Assembly: GCF_024166365.1 (NCBI RefSeq)
Contig: NC_064830.1
Coordinates: forward strand, 92,558,968 to 92,622,967
Reading direction: 5' to 3'
Length of the DNA: 64,000 nucleotides
From: Elephas maximus indicus
Lineage: Eukaryota; Chordata; Mammalia; Proboscidea; Elephantidae
The first letter of the stretch is position 1. The number at the start of each line of letters is the position of its first letter. Below, in pieces: positions 44,845 to 57,189 of this stretch. A program made the translations under genes and the position numbers. The notes beneath the pieces are model-generated. The model ran no database searches and had not been told where the DNA came from. It worked only from the letters and a program-made list of their open reading frames with translations.

Positions 44845-46690
44845 TAAAATTTTATTTATTTAGCTGTCGTTGTTGAGAATATACACAGCAAAATTGTTTG
44901 TACACCTATCCAACCGTTTCTACATGTACAATTAGGTGGCATTGATTACATTCTTCAAGTTGTACAACCATTCTCACCCTCCTTTTCTGAGCTGTTCCTC
45001 CCTCATTAAAATAAATTCACTGCCCCCTAAGGTTCCTATCTAATAAAAGCATTGCTATTGTCAATTGAATCCTATATAAATAGTTCTTAAAAGAGTGTAA
45101 CGCTCAAGGCAGACATTTTTTGCTAGTTAAGCTGAACTACTGTTTGGTTTTAAGAAGACTTCAGGGAATATTTTTGGTTTAAGGTTTAAAGATTATCTCA
45201 TGGCAACAGTCTCAGAGGTTCATTCAGCCTCCATGGATCCAGAAAGTATGGATTCCATGAGAACTTGAAATTCTCTTCTGCATTTTCCCCCTTTCAATTA
45301 GAATTCTTCTGTAGACTACTTGATCAAAATGTTCGGTAATGGTAGCTGGTCACCATCCAATTCTTCTGATCTCATGGCAAATGTGGCAGTTGTCCATGGA
45401 GCCAATCAGTCACACATTTCACATCCTCCTTCTATTTCTTTTCTTTTTTATTTTTTTATTGTACTTTATTGTTTATTTTATTGTACTTTAGATGAAGGTT
45501 TACAGAGCAAACTAGTTTCTCATCAAACAGTTAGTACACACATTGTTATATAACATAGGTTAACAACCCCATGACGTGTCAACACTCTCCCTTCTCAACC
45601 CTGGGTTCCCTATCACCAGCTTTCCTGTTCTCTCCTGCCTTCCAGTCCCTGCCCCAGGGCTGGTGCGCCCCTTTAGTCTTGTTTTATTCCATAGGCCTGT
45701 TCAGTCTTTGGCTGAAGGGTGAACCTCAGGAGTGACCTCATTACTGAGCTGAAAGGGTGTCTGGGGGCCATACTCCCAGGGTTTCTCCAGTCTCTGTCAG
45801 GCTAGCAAGTCTGGTCTTTCTTTTTGAGTTAGAATTTTGTTCTATGTTTTTCTCCAGCTCTGTCCAGGACCCTCTATTGTGATCCCTGTCAGAGCAGTCA
45901 GTGGTGGTAGCAGGGCACCATCTAGTTTTACTGGACTCAGTGGTAGATGTGGTCCATTAGTCCTTTGGACTAATCTTTCCCTTGTATCTTTAGTTTTCTT
46001 CATTCTTCCTTGCTCAGGAATCCTCCTTCTATTTCTGACTCTCCTTCCTCTGTTGCTACAGGCAAAAAGAAACCAAGTGTTGTTTGACCTCTTGCAAGTT
46101 TTTAAGACCCGAGGCACTATGCAATGAACTAGGAGGTAGAACAGAAGCACTTAACCTGTTATTAGGCCAATTAGCTGGGATATCTCATGAAACCAGGGCT
46201 CTAAACCTCCAAACAAAGGAACCAACTACCATGAGGTTTTTGCTTGTACATAAGTAGCTCCAGCAGCTACTCTTTTTTTCCTTTTGGTTATTGTTGTAAA
46301 TCTATCACATAACTTTTGCCAATTCAACTTTTTACAAGTGTACAACTTATTGACAGCACTTACAATGACCAGTCATGCAACTCTACCTTTAATCAATGAG
46401 ATTTTTTCATCACTGTTAGCCCCCCTTTTCAACCCTCCTCTTGCTCCTGGGAACCACTAATAAACTTTGATCTCTATACATTTGCCTTTTCTTGTCTTTT
46501 TATGTAAGTGAGGTCATGCAATACTTGTCCTTTTGTTATTGACTTATTTCACTCAGCGTAATGTCTTCCGGCTCCATTCATATTGTAGCATGCATCAAGA
46601 CTTCATTTCTCCTATTGGCTGAGTTGTATTCCATTGTATGTATGTACCACATTTTATTTATCCATTCACCTGTCGATGGGTGGATCAAGT
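44845..46690 (-). mobile_element. L1 fragment, antisense (ORF2 end plus 3' UTR), split by a younger L1
   Basis: At 46400-46690 the plus strand is the reverse complement of the L1 ORF2 3' end (TTGTATTCCATTGTATGTATG, ATTCACCTGTCGATGGG). The 3' UTR follows at 46037-46400 and 44845-45439. The element is interrupted at 45440-46019 by another antisense L1 3' end. Confidence 0.75.
45440..46019 (-). mobile_element. Younger L1 3' UTR, antisense, nested in the older L1
   Basis: A T-rich start (the poly(A) tail in reverse, 45440-45490) leads into the reverse complement of an L1 3' UTR related to the one at 10222-10752 (CAGGGCACCATCTAGTTTTA, GTCAGAGCAGTCAGTGGTGG). Perfect 17-bp target duplications, ATCCTCCTTCTATTTCT, lie at 45423-45439 and 46020-46036. 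Confidence 0.88.
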
Positions 46691-47416
46691 ATTTCCAACA
46701 AAAATTTAGCATCTAAATTGAAATATGTTATATATGTAAAATATAAACCAGACTTCAAAGACTTAGTACAAAAAAAGAATGAAAAAAGATCTCATTACTA
46801 TTTTTAACACTGATTACATATTAGAATGATATTTTGGATCTACTGGGTTAAATAAAACATATTATTAAAATGAACTCCACCTGTAACTTTTTAAAAGTGG
46901 CTGCTAGAAAAGTTTGCATCACACATATGGCTCACATTAAATTCCTATTGGACAGTTACGATCTTCAGTCTTGATGAGAATCAGGTTTCACTTTTTTGGA
47001 AAGACGATTTCATAGGTGACGTTTCATTCTTCCATCAGAGACTCACGTCTGGTTGTCTTCAGATTCAGGCATAAGTGGAAGCCTCTCGTTTATTCTGCAG
47101 TCAGGACTGATGAGCTCCTGGAATGTTATTGAACATTGAATGTTATCGGAGGTCTAGATCCAATCATTTATTAGGGGTTACAAGAAGGTGATATTCTTAT
47201 CCAATCATTCTGTTTTTATTAGTTGGAACACTCCTGTAAGGGGAAACTTGCCCTTATCTATAATGATTACCCAAAGACATAAGTCCAGAAAGGAAAGGCA
47301 AGGTAAGTGCTTATTTTTCTTTTCATATATCAGTTTTCAAAATAGTGAGTTGGTTCCTCATCATCCTTCAATGATCATCATTATTTTTAGTGCCATTATG
47401 AACTCATGGATTTAAA

Positions 47417-47564
47417 GGTAGTGGTGTAGTGGTTAAGAGCTACGGTTGCTAACCCAAAGGGTGGCAGTTTGAGGCCACCAGGCACTCCTTGAAAACTCTG
47501 TGGGGCAGTTCTACCCTGTCCTATAGGGTTGCTATGAGTTTGAATTGACTGGAAGGCAATGGGT
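47417..47564 (+). mobile_element. AfroSINE, diverged
   Basis: The copy runs from GTGGTGTAGTGGTTAAGAGC to GGAAGGCAATGGG. The first bases of the head are missing. Confidence 0.85.
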
Positions 47565-47576
47565 AATGTGTTTCAG

Positions 47577-47618
47577 GAAACCCTGGTGACGTGGTGGTTA
47601 AGTGCTACAGAGGCTAAC
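47577..47618 (+). mobile_element. AfroSINE head fragment
   Basis: GGAAACCCTGGTGACGTGG through AGTGCTACAGAGGCTAAC is the first ~42 bp of an AfroSINE. The rest is missing. It lies 12 bp after the copy at 47417. Confidence 0.75.
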
Positions 47619-48604
47619 GCAGTTATTATCCTTACTGATGTTCAAGTTATCCTTCTTTTGGATAATTTGGCACTTTAAAGCAACAGAGGAGGGTGGTGAT
47701 AGAGCTTTAGGAAGAGCTGTTGGAATGCAGACTCTGGGCCAGCTGGGCAGGTTGGCAGGACTGGAAAAGCATCTTGTACGTGAAATCTGAACTGAGCCTT
47801 GAAAGGTTCCCTCCTGATGCTGCTTGTGGAGAGGAAGGGTCTTTCAGGTAGAAGGAGCAGCTGAGAAACACCTGTTTTGCAACAACAAGCACTTCTGTGT
47901 TGCTGCACAGTGAGGGTGGGGCTCTGTCTTGTACCCACCCTATGGGGAGGGGAGGGTTTTAAACAGAAGAGTGACAGATTTGCCTTATGAGTACAGAGAG
48001 CTCTCTGGTGGTCATACGGAGAATGGCAGGGAGGCAACGAGCTCTGAGGAGACAAGCAGAGCTCATAAAATTTCTTTAGTCCATGTATTTGTAAATCAGA
48101 TTCTTCTGGATGCAAGGAGAGTGTTGACACAGAAGCTGGGTTTCAGGACTAAAAATGGCTCAGGGACCATTTCTATATCACGTGGGACTACAGGGAGTGT
48201 GGCCGACAAAGTGATGGGAGGAGGAAACGAGACCTGCTTTGGAGACCTTGGCACCTGGGTTTGGGCCTTATCCAGCTACAGGGGAGGAGAGGTAGTACAG
48301 TACTCCCGGACAGCTCTGCACTCTGGGGCCCAGGCCTCTCAAAAGCAGAATAGAAGTTCAGTGCCCTTTAGGACACAGTCTGAGCTCTAGGGATCCACCT
48401 TCTCTCCCTGCACCTGGCATTTGCACTTCCCCCAAAGAGAAGACCCAAGGGGAATGTTTGCCACCACCCAATACCAAACAACCTAGCATTCTTTGTCTAA
48501 TTTGCACAAAGAACCCATCAGGGTAGATGCAGCTCTTAGGCTCAGGGCATGGCAATCAGATAACAGGTTTGTGTGAATTAGAATAAGGCACCTTTGTCCC
48601 TGTG

Positions 48605-50130
48605 TCGGTGTGAGTTCTGCAGAGAAACAGAACCAGTAGGAGAATCTCTCTCTCTGGCTCTACTATCTACTTTTAAGGAATTAACTCATACCTTTGTGGA
48701 GGTTGGCAAGTCCAAAATTCACAGGGCAGGCCAGTAGGTTGGAAATTCAGGAAAGAGTTGATGTTTCAGTCTTGAGTTTTGTGGGGAAATGAGTTCCTTT
48801 TTGTGGACTTTTGCCTTGGTTTTTTGGAAAAACTACTTGAGAGATTTTCCCCCTAAGTTCTGGGGAGTTACCTTTGTCTTTGTTTTCTACCCCCAGATGG
48901 TTTGTTGACTTTTGTCCAGGTTGATTAACATTTTCTGGGTAAGCGGAGAACCAGGACAGTTTGCTGCCCAGCCCTGGGCTGCAACCTGCCCTGTGATTGG
49001 TATGCACCTTGCAGACATTGGTCAATAAACTATGCAAACGAAGTGATTATGGACTATGCAAATAAGCTATAGGCTATTATGCCAATGAAGTGTTTGCCGC
49101 TCATTGAGAAGTGATTGGTCACTTCATGGTCCTGGTGGGAGGGCCATATCTTAAAATTGACAAGGAGTTGTAGGTATAAGCAGCCAATCCCACAGAGGTT
49201 TTTCAGACAGAAAGAAGAAGGAAGACAGGAGACAGAATGAAGCAGAAAGGAGAAAAGGCAAGCCAGAACAGAGAAGAAGCAGAGAGAAAGGAGGTAAGGA
49301 AACTTCTAAAAGAGCTGTAACATGGGTCAAGGGCTGTAACACTGAAGACAGTGAGAGGCCTGGAAGGGACCAATGGCAGAGTCAGTGGCGACAGATGGTA
49401 GCGCCAAGGGGTTCCTGTCCTGAGGGGGCTGAGAAGAGTGTGCCCTCAGGGCACCATGAGGAGGCCTGTCCTGCTGAGAGAAGCTGAGAGAGCTGTACTT
49501 CACTGAAGAAGGGAGACTTTGCCTACATGTTTCCTGATCCTGATCCTGAGTTGTAGCCTGTTCATCCTGATCCAAGTTGTACCCTGTTCCTTAATAAGCC
49601 ACTTAACTGTAAGTATGGTCTGTGAGTTCTGTGTGACCATCGCAATGAACTATTAAACCTAGCAAAGAAGTAGAGCATGCCATGGGAGGGACGGCTGGTG
49701 TCAGAATTGGTGAAAAAGGTGGGAGAGCGAAGGTATGTCCGACCTCCACCTCATGGGGCTCAGCTTTGGCCTGATCCTGGTCATTTTCCCCCCTGGAGTT
49801 ACGCAGATTCTGATGCTACTACTAATACCAGCATTTCACAAGTCTGAAATTTGTAGAACAGGCAGGCAGACTGGAAACTCAGGCAGGATTTCTATGTTAC
49901 AGTGGAGGTAGAATTCCTTACCTGAGAAACCTCAGTTTTTGCTCTTAAGGCCTTCAACTGATTGGATGAGGGCCCCATCCCCCTTATCAAGTATAATCTC
50001 TTTTACTTAAAGTTAACTGATTGTAGATGTTAATCAGATCACATCTACAAAATACCTTCACAGTAACACTTTGACTAGTGTTTGACCAAACAACTGGCCA
50101 CCGTAGTCTAGCTAAGTTGATGAGTAAAAT
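48605..50130 (+). repeat. Old eutherian interspersed repeat, split by a solo LTR
   Basis: The flanks 48605-48779 (GCAGAGAAACAGAACCAGTA, GGAGGTTGGCAAGTCC) and 49841-50130 (CTCAGTTTTTGCTCTTAAGG, CAACTGATTGGATGAGG) join into one familiar mammalian repeat once the inserted LTR is removed. I recognise the pattern but cannot name the family with certainty. Confidence 0.6.
48780..49840 (+). mobile_element. Solo LTR, same family as 5459-6417
   Basis: The LTR is 1061 bp, starts TG and ends CA. The flanks AGTTT (48775-48779) and AGTCT (49841-49845) look like a 5-bp target duplication with one change. It shares GTATGGTCTGTGAGTTCTGTG, GACGGCTGGTGTCAGAATTG and neighbouring sequence with the copy at 5459. 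No internal retroviral sequence is present. Confidence 0.78.
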
Positions 50131-50231
50131 TAGCTATTGCACTCCCCTTGGTGGGTGCAGCTCATGTTGAGGTATATGGCTCTGTGAAGGGAGCCCCTAC
50201 TCACCCCCATACCCAGCTGGGCGTCCTTGTG

Positions 50232-50612
50232 CAGAGTTTTGTTGTTATTAGTTGCCATTGAGTCGATTCTGATTCACGACAACCCCATGTACGCAGAAAA
50301 CCAAACCAAATCTGTTGCCATCTAGTGGATTCCGACTCATAGTAACCCTATGGGGCAGAGTAGAACCACCCCACAGTGTTTCCAAGAAGCGGCTCGTGGA
50401 TTTGAACTGCTGGCCTTTTGGTTAGCAGCCAGATGCTTAAACCACTATGCCACCACGACTCCCATGTATGCAGAGTAGAACTATATGCCATAGGGTTTTC
50501 AAGGCTGTGACCATTTGGAAGTAGATCACCAGGCCTTACTTTCAAGGGGCCTCTGGGTAGGTTTGAACCACCAACCTTTCTGTTAGTAGTTTAACACTTA
50601 GCCATTTGCTCC
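50232..50612 (-). mobile_element. Long-form AfroSINE, antisense, split by a second AfroSINE
   Basis: The outer element reads GTTGCCATTGAGTCGATTCTG at the left. After the inner insertion it continues with GAACTATATGCCATAGGG, GAAGTAGATCACCAGGCC and the head complement ending GCCATTTGCTCC. Confidence 0.8.
50298..50461 (-). mobile_element. AfroSINE nested inside the AfroSINE at 50232-50612, antisense
   Basis: A complete short-form copy is flanked by 13-bp target duplications with one mismatch (50285-50297 and 50462-50474, CCATGTACGCAGA versus CCATGTATGCAGA). Confidence 0.88.
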
Positions 50613-51319
50613 ACCCACAACCTACAAACTATATGTAGCTGACTCCCTCTGCACTAGGTCCCTTGGTGTGTATGGTGGTTAAGGTAGTGTATCAACTTGG
50701 CTTGGCCATGATTCTCAGTGGTTTGGCAGTTATGTAATGATGTAGTTATCCTCCATTTTGTGATATAATGTGTGATTATTAATGTTATGTGTCTGCTTGG
50801 CTGGGCCATGATTCTCAGTGGTTTGGCAGTTAGGACGTAGTTTACAATCATATGATGATATGATCACTTCCATGATGAGACTTGATGTAATGCAATCACC
50901 TCCATGATGGGATCTGCCGTAAGTAGCCAATCAGTTGAAAGGGAGTTTCCTTGGGGGTGTGGCCTGCATTGAATGTATAAGAGGACTTTTGGCAAGACTT
51001 CTGTGCTTTTGCTCACTCTGGATTCTGCAGCTGGCTCCTGTTCGTCTGACCTCCAGTTCTTGGGACTTGAGCTGGCAAATTACCTGCCATCTTGCCTGCT
51101 TCACAATCTGTGAGCAAGAGCCCTGTCAATCTTGGGTTCACCAGCCCATGCAGCTACACGAGTCAGGAAAAGCCTCTATCCTGACTTATGGATTTGGGAC
51201 ATTCCAACCTCTGCAACTGCATGAACCACTTCCTTGATATAAATCTCTCTATGTAAATATTTATTGCTTTACTGGGTTTTGCCTCTTTAGAGAACACAGC
51301 CTAAGACATTTGGTACCGA

Positions 51320-52620
51320 GCATGGCTGTAGAGAAACAAAATTTTAAGGATGAGTTTTCTAAATTGGTTCTCAAGTCTAGTAAGTCTTAAAGATGCTGAA
51401 AACTCTGCTTCTAGTAGTAAAGAGGGCACTGCTAATCCATAGCTTGAGGTAGATATATGCAAAATATCACCACCAGTAGATCAGATGTTGGTGAAAGATG
51501 AGGCTCTGGGTGATTGCATGTGTGATACTACTATTCTACAATTTTGTCATAATGAGAAATACAAGGAAGCTGGTTGGTTGGTCCTAATTTCACTAGACAA
51601 AGTGGTGAAAGAATGAGATGAGCTCAGGGCTTCAGAGTCAAACCTCAAATGCCGCATAAATGACCTCAAAGTTTCTACTTGTGCCTTTAAAGAAAGCCTT
51701 ATTTCTTACAGTAACAGAGCTGATATTGCTGAAAACCAAACCCAGAGTCTTATCATAACAATTGCCAACCTCCAGAGGTGTCTGAAGTTAAAGTGAGGGC
51801 ATTTATTGGGAAGAAATGGAATCCTGAAACATGAGATGGGGACATGTGAGCAGATAATCAGGAAGCTGGGGACATTGAACCCCTAAAATCTGTTGAATCA
51901 CTCCTGCTAACAGAACCAGTCCTCTCATTCCCATCTGAAAAGACTATTCCATCTTTGTCTGCTAAGCCACTCTCCTCGGTAAAACCATTAATCCCTCCAC
52001 CCCCATCTAATGAGATTAACACGCCTGAGTCTAAAGGGCTTTGGCTAGTTATTGCCTGGTGTGTATCACCTGAGGCAGATGATTTACAAGACAATGCTGC
52101 ATGTTATCAAAACATTTCCCCACCACTGATTTTTGCTTCTAGACTTATAACTAGACTTAAGTCCCAATGAGCCCCAAATGGTGAAGTACAAAGTATGACT
52201 CAGGAGGAGGTACATCACACTCCAAAAGAACTGCCTGATTTTTCTAATATGTACAAACAGAAACCTGGGGGAATGCGTGTGAGAATGGCTATTAAGGGTG
52301 TGGGATAATGGTGCAAGGAACATAAACAGGGATCAGTGTGAGTTTATTGATATGGGCTCACTAAGCACAGAGTCTTAATTCAGTGTTTCAGCTCGAGAGG
52401 CCAGGAAAAGATCTAATAGTTTATTTGGCTGAGTTGCTGAAGCATGGATTAATCTACTAAATATTCACTTGACCTGTGCAAGTGGAAGAATTCTAGATCA
52501 AGTAAACAGCAGTCTAAATCAAATCACCAGAATAGAAAGTCAGGGACCATCATTCAACTCCCAGACTTGAGTGAATTTAAAGACCTACAACCCCTTTGAT
52601 GAAGTGGAGGCTGGGTCCCC
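51320..52620 (+). pseudogene. ERV-L gag-like region, broken
   Basis: Short open pieces remain between LTR and protease; one (about 51610-51780) is polar and coiled-coil-like. They do not join without frame changes. The position and ERV-L layout suggest gag, but domain support is weak. Confidence 0.45.
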
Positions 52621-52739
52621 TCGAGGAAGGACTCCAATACAGTGCCAAAAACTTCTCGTGTTAATCTTTCTCCCAGCCTTCCCCAAAGGGAACTACGGCC
52701 TTTTATGAGAGTGACTGTTCATTGAGGAAAAAGAGATAA

Positions 52740-55530
52740 TCAAACTTTTTTGGAATTACTGGACACTGGCTCTGAATTGACACTAATTCTAGTAGACCCA
52801 AAATGTCATTGTGGCCCACCAGTCAGAGTGGGGGCACTGGAGGTCAGGTTATGAATGGAGTCTTAACTCATGTCCATCTCACAGTAGGTCCAGTGGGTCA
52901 CTGAAAGCATCCTGTACTGATTTCCCAGTTCAGGAATATATACTTGGAACAGATATACTCAGCAACTGGAAGAACCTTCACATTGGATCCCTGACAAAGA
53001 GAGTAAGGGATATTGTGGTAGGAAAAGACAAGTGTAAGTAATTAGAACTGCCCCTACCTAGGAAAATTATAAACCAAAAACAATAACACATTCCTGGAGG
53101 GATTGCAGAGATTCTAGACACCACCAAGTACTTGAAAGATGCAGGGGTGGTGATTCCCACTACTTTCCCATTCAACTCGCCTATTTGGCCTGTGCAAAAA
53201 ACAGACGGATCTTGGAGAATGACAGTGGATTATCAAAAATTTAACCAGGTGGTGACTTCAATTGCAGCTGTTGTTCCAGATGTAGTGTCATTGCTTGAGC
53301 AAATTAATATATCTCCTGGTACCTGGTTTGCAGCTATTGATCTGGCTAATGCCTTTTTCTCCATACCTATTTTGAAGGACCACCAGAAGCAGTTTACCTT
53401 TAGCTGGAAAAGCCAGCAATACACCTTCAGTTGCCTACCTCAAAGCTACATCAACGCACCATCCCTACGTCATAATTTAGTCTATTGGGACCTTGATCGC
53501 CTTTCCCTTCCACAAGACATCACACTGGTCCATTACGTTGATGAGATAATGCTGATTGGACCTAGTAAGAAAGAAGAGTCAATGATTCTGAACTTATTTG
53601 TAAAATGTTGGTGTGCTAGAGTGTGGAAACTTTGACTAAAATTCAGGTGCCTTCCACCTCAGTGAAATTTCTAGGGATCTAGTGTTTTTTTTTTCAGTGG
53701 TGTGGGGCATGTCAAGGTATTCCTTCTGAAGGATAAGTTATTGCATCTGGCCCCTGCCACAACTAAAAAGGAGGCACAATGTCTAGTAGGCCTCTTTGGA
53801 TTTTGGAGGCAACATAGTCCTCATTTGGGTGTGCTACTCCACCTTATTTATCAAGTCACTCAAAAAGCTGCTAGTTTTGAGTGGGGCCCAGAACAAAAGA
53901 AGGCTCTGTGACAGGTTCAGGCTGTCGTACAAGCAGCTCTGCCACTTGGGCCATATGATCTGGCTGATCCAATGGTGCTTGAAGTGTGAGTGGCAGATAG
54001 AGATGCTGTTTGGAGTCTTTGGCGGGCCCCTCTTGGTGAATCACAGGGCAGACCCTTAGGATTTTGGAGCAAAGCCCTGCCATCCTCTGCAGATAACTAC
54101 CTGCCTTTTGAGAAAGAGGTTTTCACTTGTTACTGGGCCTTAGTAGAGAATGAATGCTTAACCCTGGGCCACCAAGTCATCCTGAGACCTGAGCTGCCCA
54201 TCATGAACTCAGTGTTGTCTGACCCACAGAGCCATAAAATTGGATGTGCACAGCAGTACTGCATGATTAAATGGAAATGGTATATATGAGATCAAGCCTG
54301 AGCAGGGCCTGGAAGCACGAGTAAGTTGCATGAGGAAGTGGCCAAACTGCCCATGGTCTCCACTCCTGTCACATTACCTTCCAGCTCCTAGTCTGCACCT
54401 ATGGCTTCATCAGGAGTTCCTTATGATCAGTTGACTGAGGGAGAGAAAACTTATGCCTGGCTCACAGATGGTTCTGTACAATATGGAGGCACCACTAGAA
54501 GGTGGACAGTGGCAGCACTACAGCCCCTTTCTGGAACCTCCCTGAAGGACAGTGGTGAAGGGAAATCCTCCCAATGGGCAGAACGTCAAGCAGTCCACCT
54601 GGTTATTCACTTTGTTTGGAAGGAAAAATGACCAAATGTGTGATTGTATACTGGTTCATGGGCTGTGGACAATGGTTTGGCTGGGTGGTCAGGGACTTGG
54701 AAGGAACATGATTGGGAAATTAGAGACGTGAAGTATGGTGAAGAGGTATATGGATAGACCTCTCTGAATGGGACAAAATGGTGAAGATATTTGTGTCTCA
54801 TGTGAATGATCACCAAAAGATGACCTCAGCAGAGGAGGATTTTAACAATCAAGTGGATAGGGTGATGTGTTCTGTGGAAACCATTCATCCTCTTTCCCCA
54901 ACCACTCCTGTCGTTGCTCAAAGGGCTCAGGAACAAAGTGGCCATGGTGGCAGGGATGGAGGTTATGCATGGGATCAGCAACTTGGACTTCCACTCACCA
55001 AGGCTGACCTGGCTACAGCCAGTGCTGAGGGCCCACTCTGCCAGCAGCAGAGACCAACACTGAGTCCCCAATATGGCATCGTTCCTCGAGGTGATCAGCC
55101 AACAACCTGATGGCAAGTTGATTACATTGGACCACTTCCATCACCAAAAGGGCAGAGTTTTGTTTTTACTGGAATAGACACTTACTCTGGATATGGATTT
55201 GCCTTCTCTGCATGCAATGCTTCTGCCAAAACTACCATCCAAACACTTACATAATGCTTTATCCACAGTCATGGTATCTCACACAGCATCACCTCAGATA
55301 AAGAGACTCACTTCATGGCAAATAAAGTGCAGCAATGGGCCCATGCTCATGAAATTCACTGGTCTTATCATGTTTTCCACCACCCTAAAGCAGCTGGCTT
55401 GACAGAATGATGGAATGGTCTTCTAAAGACACAATTATGGTGCCAGTTAGGTGGCAATACCATGCAGGGTTGGGGCAATGTTCTCCAGGGGGCTGTATAT
55501 GCTCTAAACCAGTGTCCAATATGTGGCGCT
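52740..55530 (+). pseudogene. ERV-L pol pseudogene (protease, RT, RNase H, integrase)
   Basis: The protease motif LLDTGSELTL is at 52753-52785 (Asp-Thr-Gly at 52762-52770). The longest open part, 53132-53635, is the RT core with its first catalytic block FAAIDLANAFF. The second block reads YVDE rather than YVDD (53534-53545), so a catalytic Asp is lost. RNase H traces (WLTDGSVQYGG) lie at 54401-54631, and integrase at about 55110-55480 with VDYIGPLP, TSDKETHF and HHPKAAGLTE. Stop codons interrupt each domain. The sequence stops at the end of integrase and passes into the 3' LTR, so the downstream part of the ERV-L pol region is missing. Confidence 0.8.
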
Positions 55531-55851
55531 GTATCCAGCTTGTCATCATCTGTCCTCCAGCTCCTGAGACTTGAGTCAGCAGCCTGCTGTATTGCCTGCC
55601 AATCTTGGAATTTTTCCACCTCCACATCCTGTGAGCCAGCAGCCTGCCATCTTACCTGCCGATCTTGATTTGTCAGCCCCTGCAGCCACATGAGTCAGGA
55701 GAGGCCTCCAGCCTGGTGCTTGATGCATTGACTTGGAACTTGCCAGCGTCTACAACCAGATGAGCCGTTTACTCGAGATAAATCTCTCTCTATATATAGG
55801 TATATACACACTTTACTGGTTTTGCTTCTCTAGAAAAACCAGCCTAAGACA

Positions 55852-57185
55852 GAGTGCTTGATTTTTTAGCAATCACCATGCACCAGGCATCATGATCAAC
55901 ATGGCATGGTGACAATGCAAAGACAGGCTTAACACTGGCATTTACACAGAGAAAGCTAAATATTAAAAGATAAAGGAACAAGCCATATGTTGGTGTAGCA
56001 AAAAAAAAAAAAGAAAGAAAGAAAAATGGTTCGCATAATGTGGTAAAAGCACATAGACATGATCCCTGTGATATCATCATGGCTAGAAAAATATTTACAT
56101 GCTTTACATGCATGTCACATTTAAAGCTTAGAGCAATGACTCTGGTCAAGTTCTACACCTGGTAAGTGGTGAATGCAGGGAGTTGAGCTGTGACTTAATG
56201 TTGGGAGGCATTCCAAGGATGGTGGGCAGAATTTCACTTAGGAAAGAGACCTGAGTTGGAGATGGCTGGGAAGCCAGGCTGGGTTCTGTTTTCAGGGCCC
56301 CTCGAATGCTGTTCTGAGGAGTCTACACCTTCTGACAATGGGCATTCAGTGACAGTGTCTGAGTAGGGACAATGAGATGATGAACACAGTGTTGTAGGAA
56401 GAGCATCTTGACAGCATGCGGAGGCTCTGATGGGAGGAGACGAGAGGCAAGATCTCTGGTTAGAAGTGATCCCAGAGATACTCCACGGGAGGGGTGGGGC
56501 CATGGAGTAAAGGGAGAAGTTAAAAACTGCTTAGAAGAAAGACAGAAGAAGCCAGGAAATCTGACTGGGGTTCTGGAAGGGAGAGAGAAAGAGGAAGGAG
56601 GCAGAGGTCATTCTGAATTCTGGCACCTCCAGAGGGGTGATAATGCCTCTGATAGCAGCAAGAAGTTCAAGATACAGGTCTCATTGGGTTCAGATAACTC
56701 TTCAGGGCCAGAAGGGTGAGCAGGTGTGGTGGATTTATAGAAGCTGGAGCTCAGGAGAAGGACCAGCAGAAGGACCGGAGAGGAGCCCACTTCTGAGGGT
56801 GACCCTTGGGGTTCCAAAATATATTAGGGTCTCTAGAGGTGCCTGATGAATGTGGATGGCACACGGCACAGGGCCCAGGCCTAAGCCTAGTGGCATGCTC
56901 ACTGACTGGGTCTGGAGCTTTCAAAACAGCTGCAATGATGTCCTAACAGGTGTTCCACTTGTCCCTCCTTCCGGTGCTGTTCCCCCTCTAGCCTGCTGGA
57001 CCAACTCCTCTACTTGGTTCTGGTGGCTACTCTGCCTCTGCCCCTAGCCCTCCACAATGCTGCCATCTCTCCTCTTTCTCTGAGAAGCTTTTGATACTCC
57101 TTCCAGCACCCTTTCCATAGAGAAATCCAAGGGTAGAACATCATGGGAAGCTAGTGGGTGACAGTTTGTTACTGGCACCTTGACA
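55852..57185. other. Intergenic, no gene seen
   Basis: Apart from a short A-rich/(GAAA)n run near 56000-56027, I see no named repeat and no exon. The open frame at 56408-56719 has no recognisable domain. Confidence 0.4.
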
Positions 57186-57189
57186 CCGT

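Larger units (their letters stand above)
50667..55851 (+). mobile_element. Decayed ERV-L (class III) provirus: 5' LTR, gag-like region, pol, partial 3' LTR
   Basis: The 5' LTR spans about 50667-51308 and ends CCTAAGACA. A primer-binding-like TTTGGTACCGAG follows at 51309. The order gag-like, protease, RT, RNase H, integrase fits ERV-L, with no env. A truncated 3' LTR lies at about 55540-55851 and also ends CCTAAGACA. Many stops and frame changes break every reading frame, so the provirus is inactive. The 5' and 3' LTRs differ strongly, which points to an old insertion. Confidence 0.82.

Noticed and set aside
52811-53041. Separate small gene inside the ERV-L
   Set aside because: It is an out-of-frame piece of the decayed protease region.
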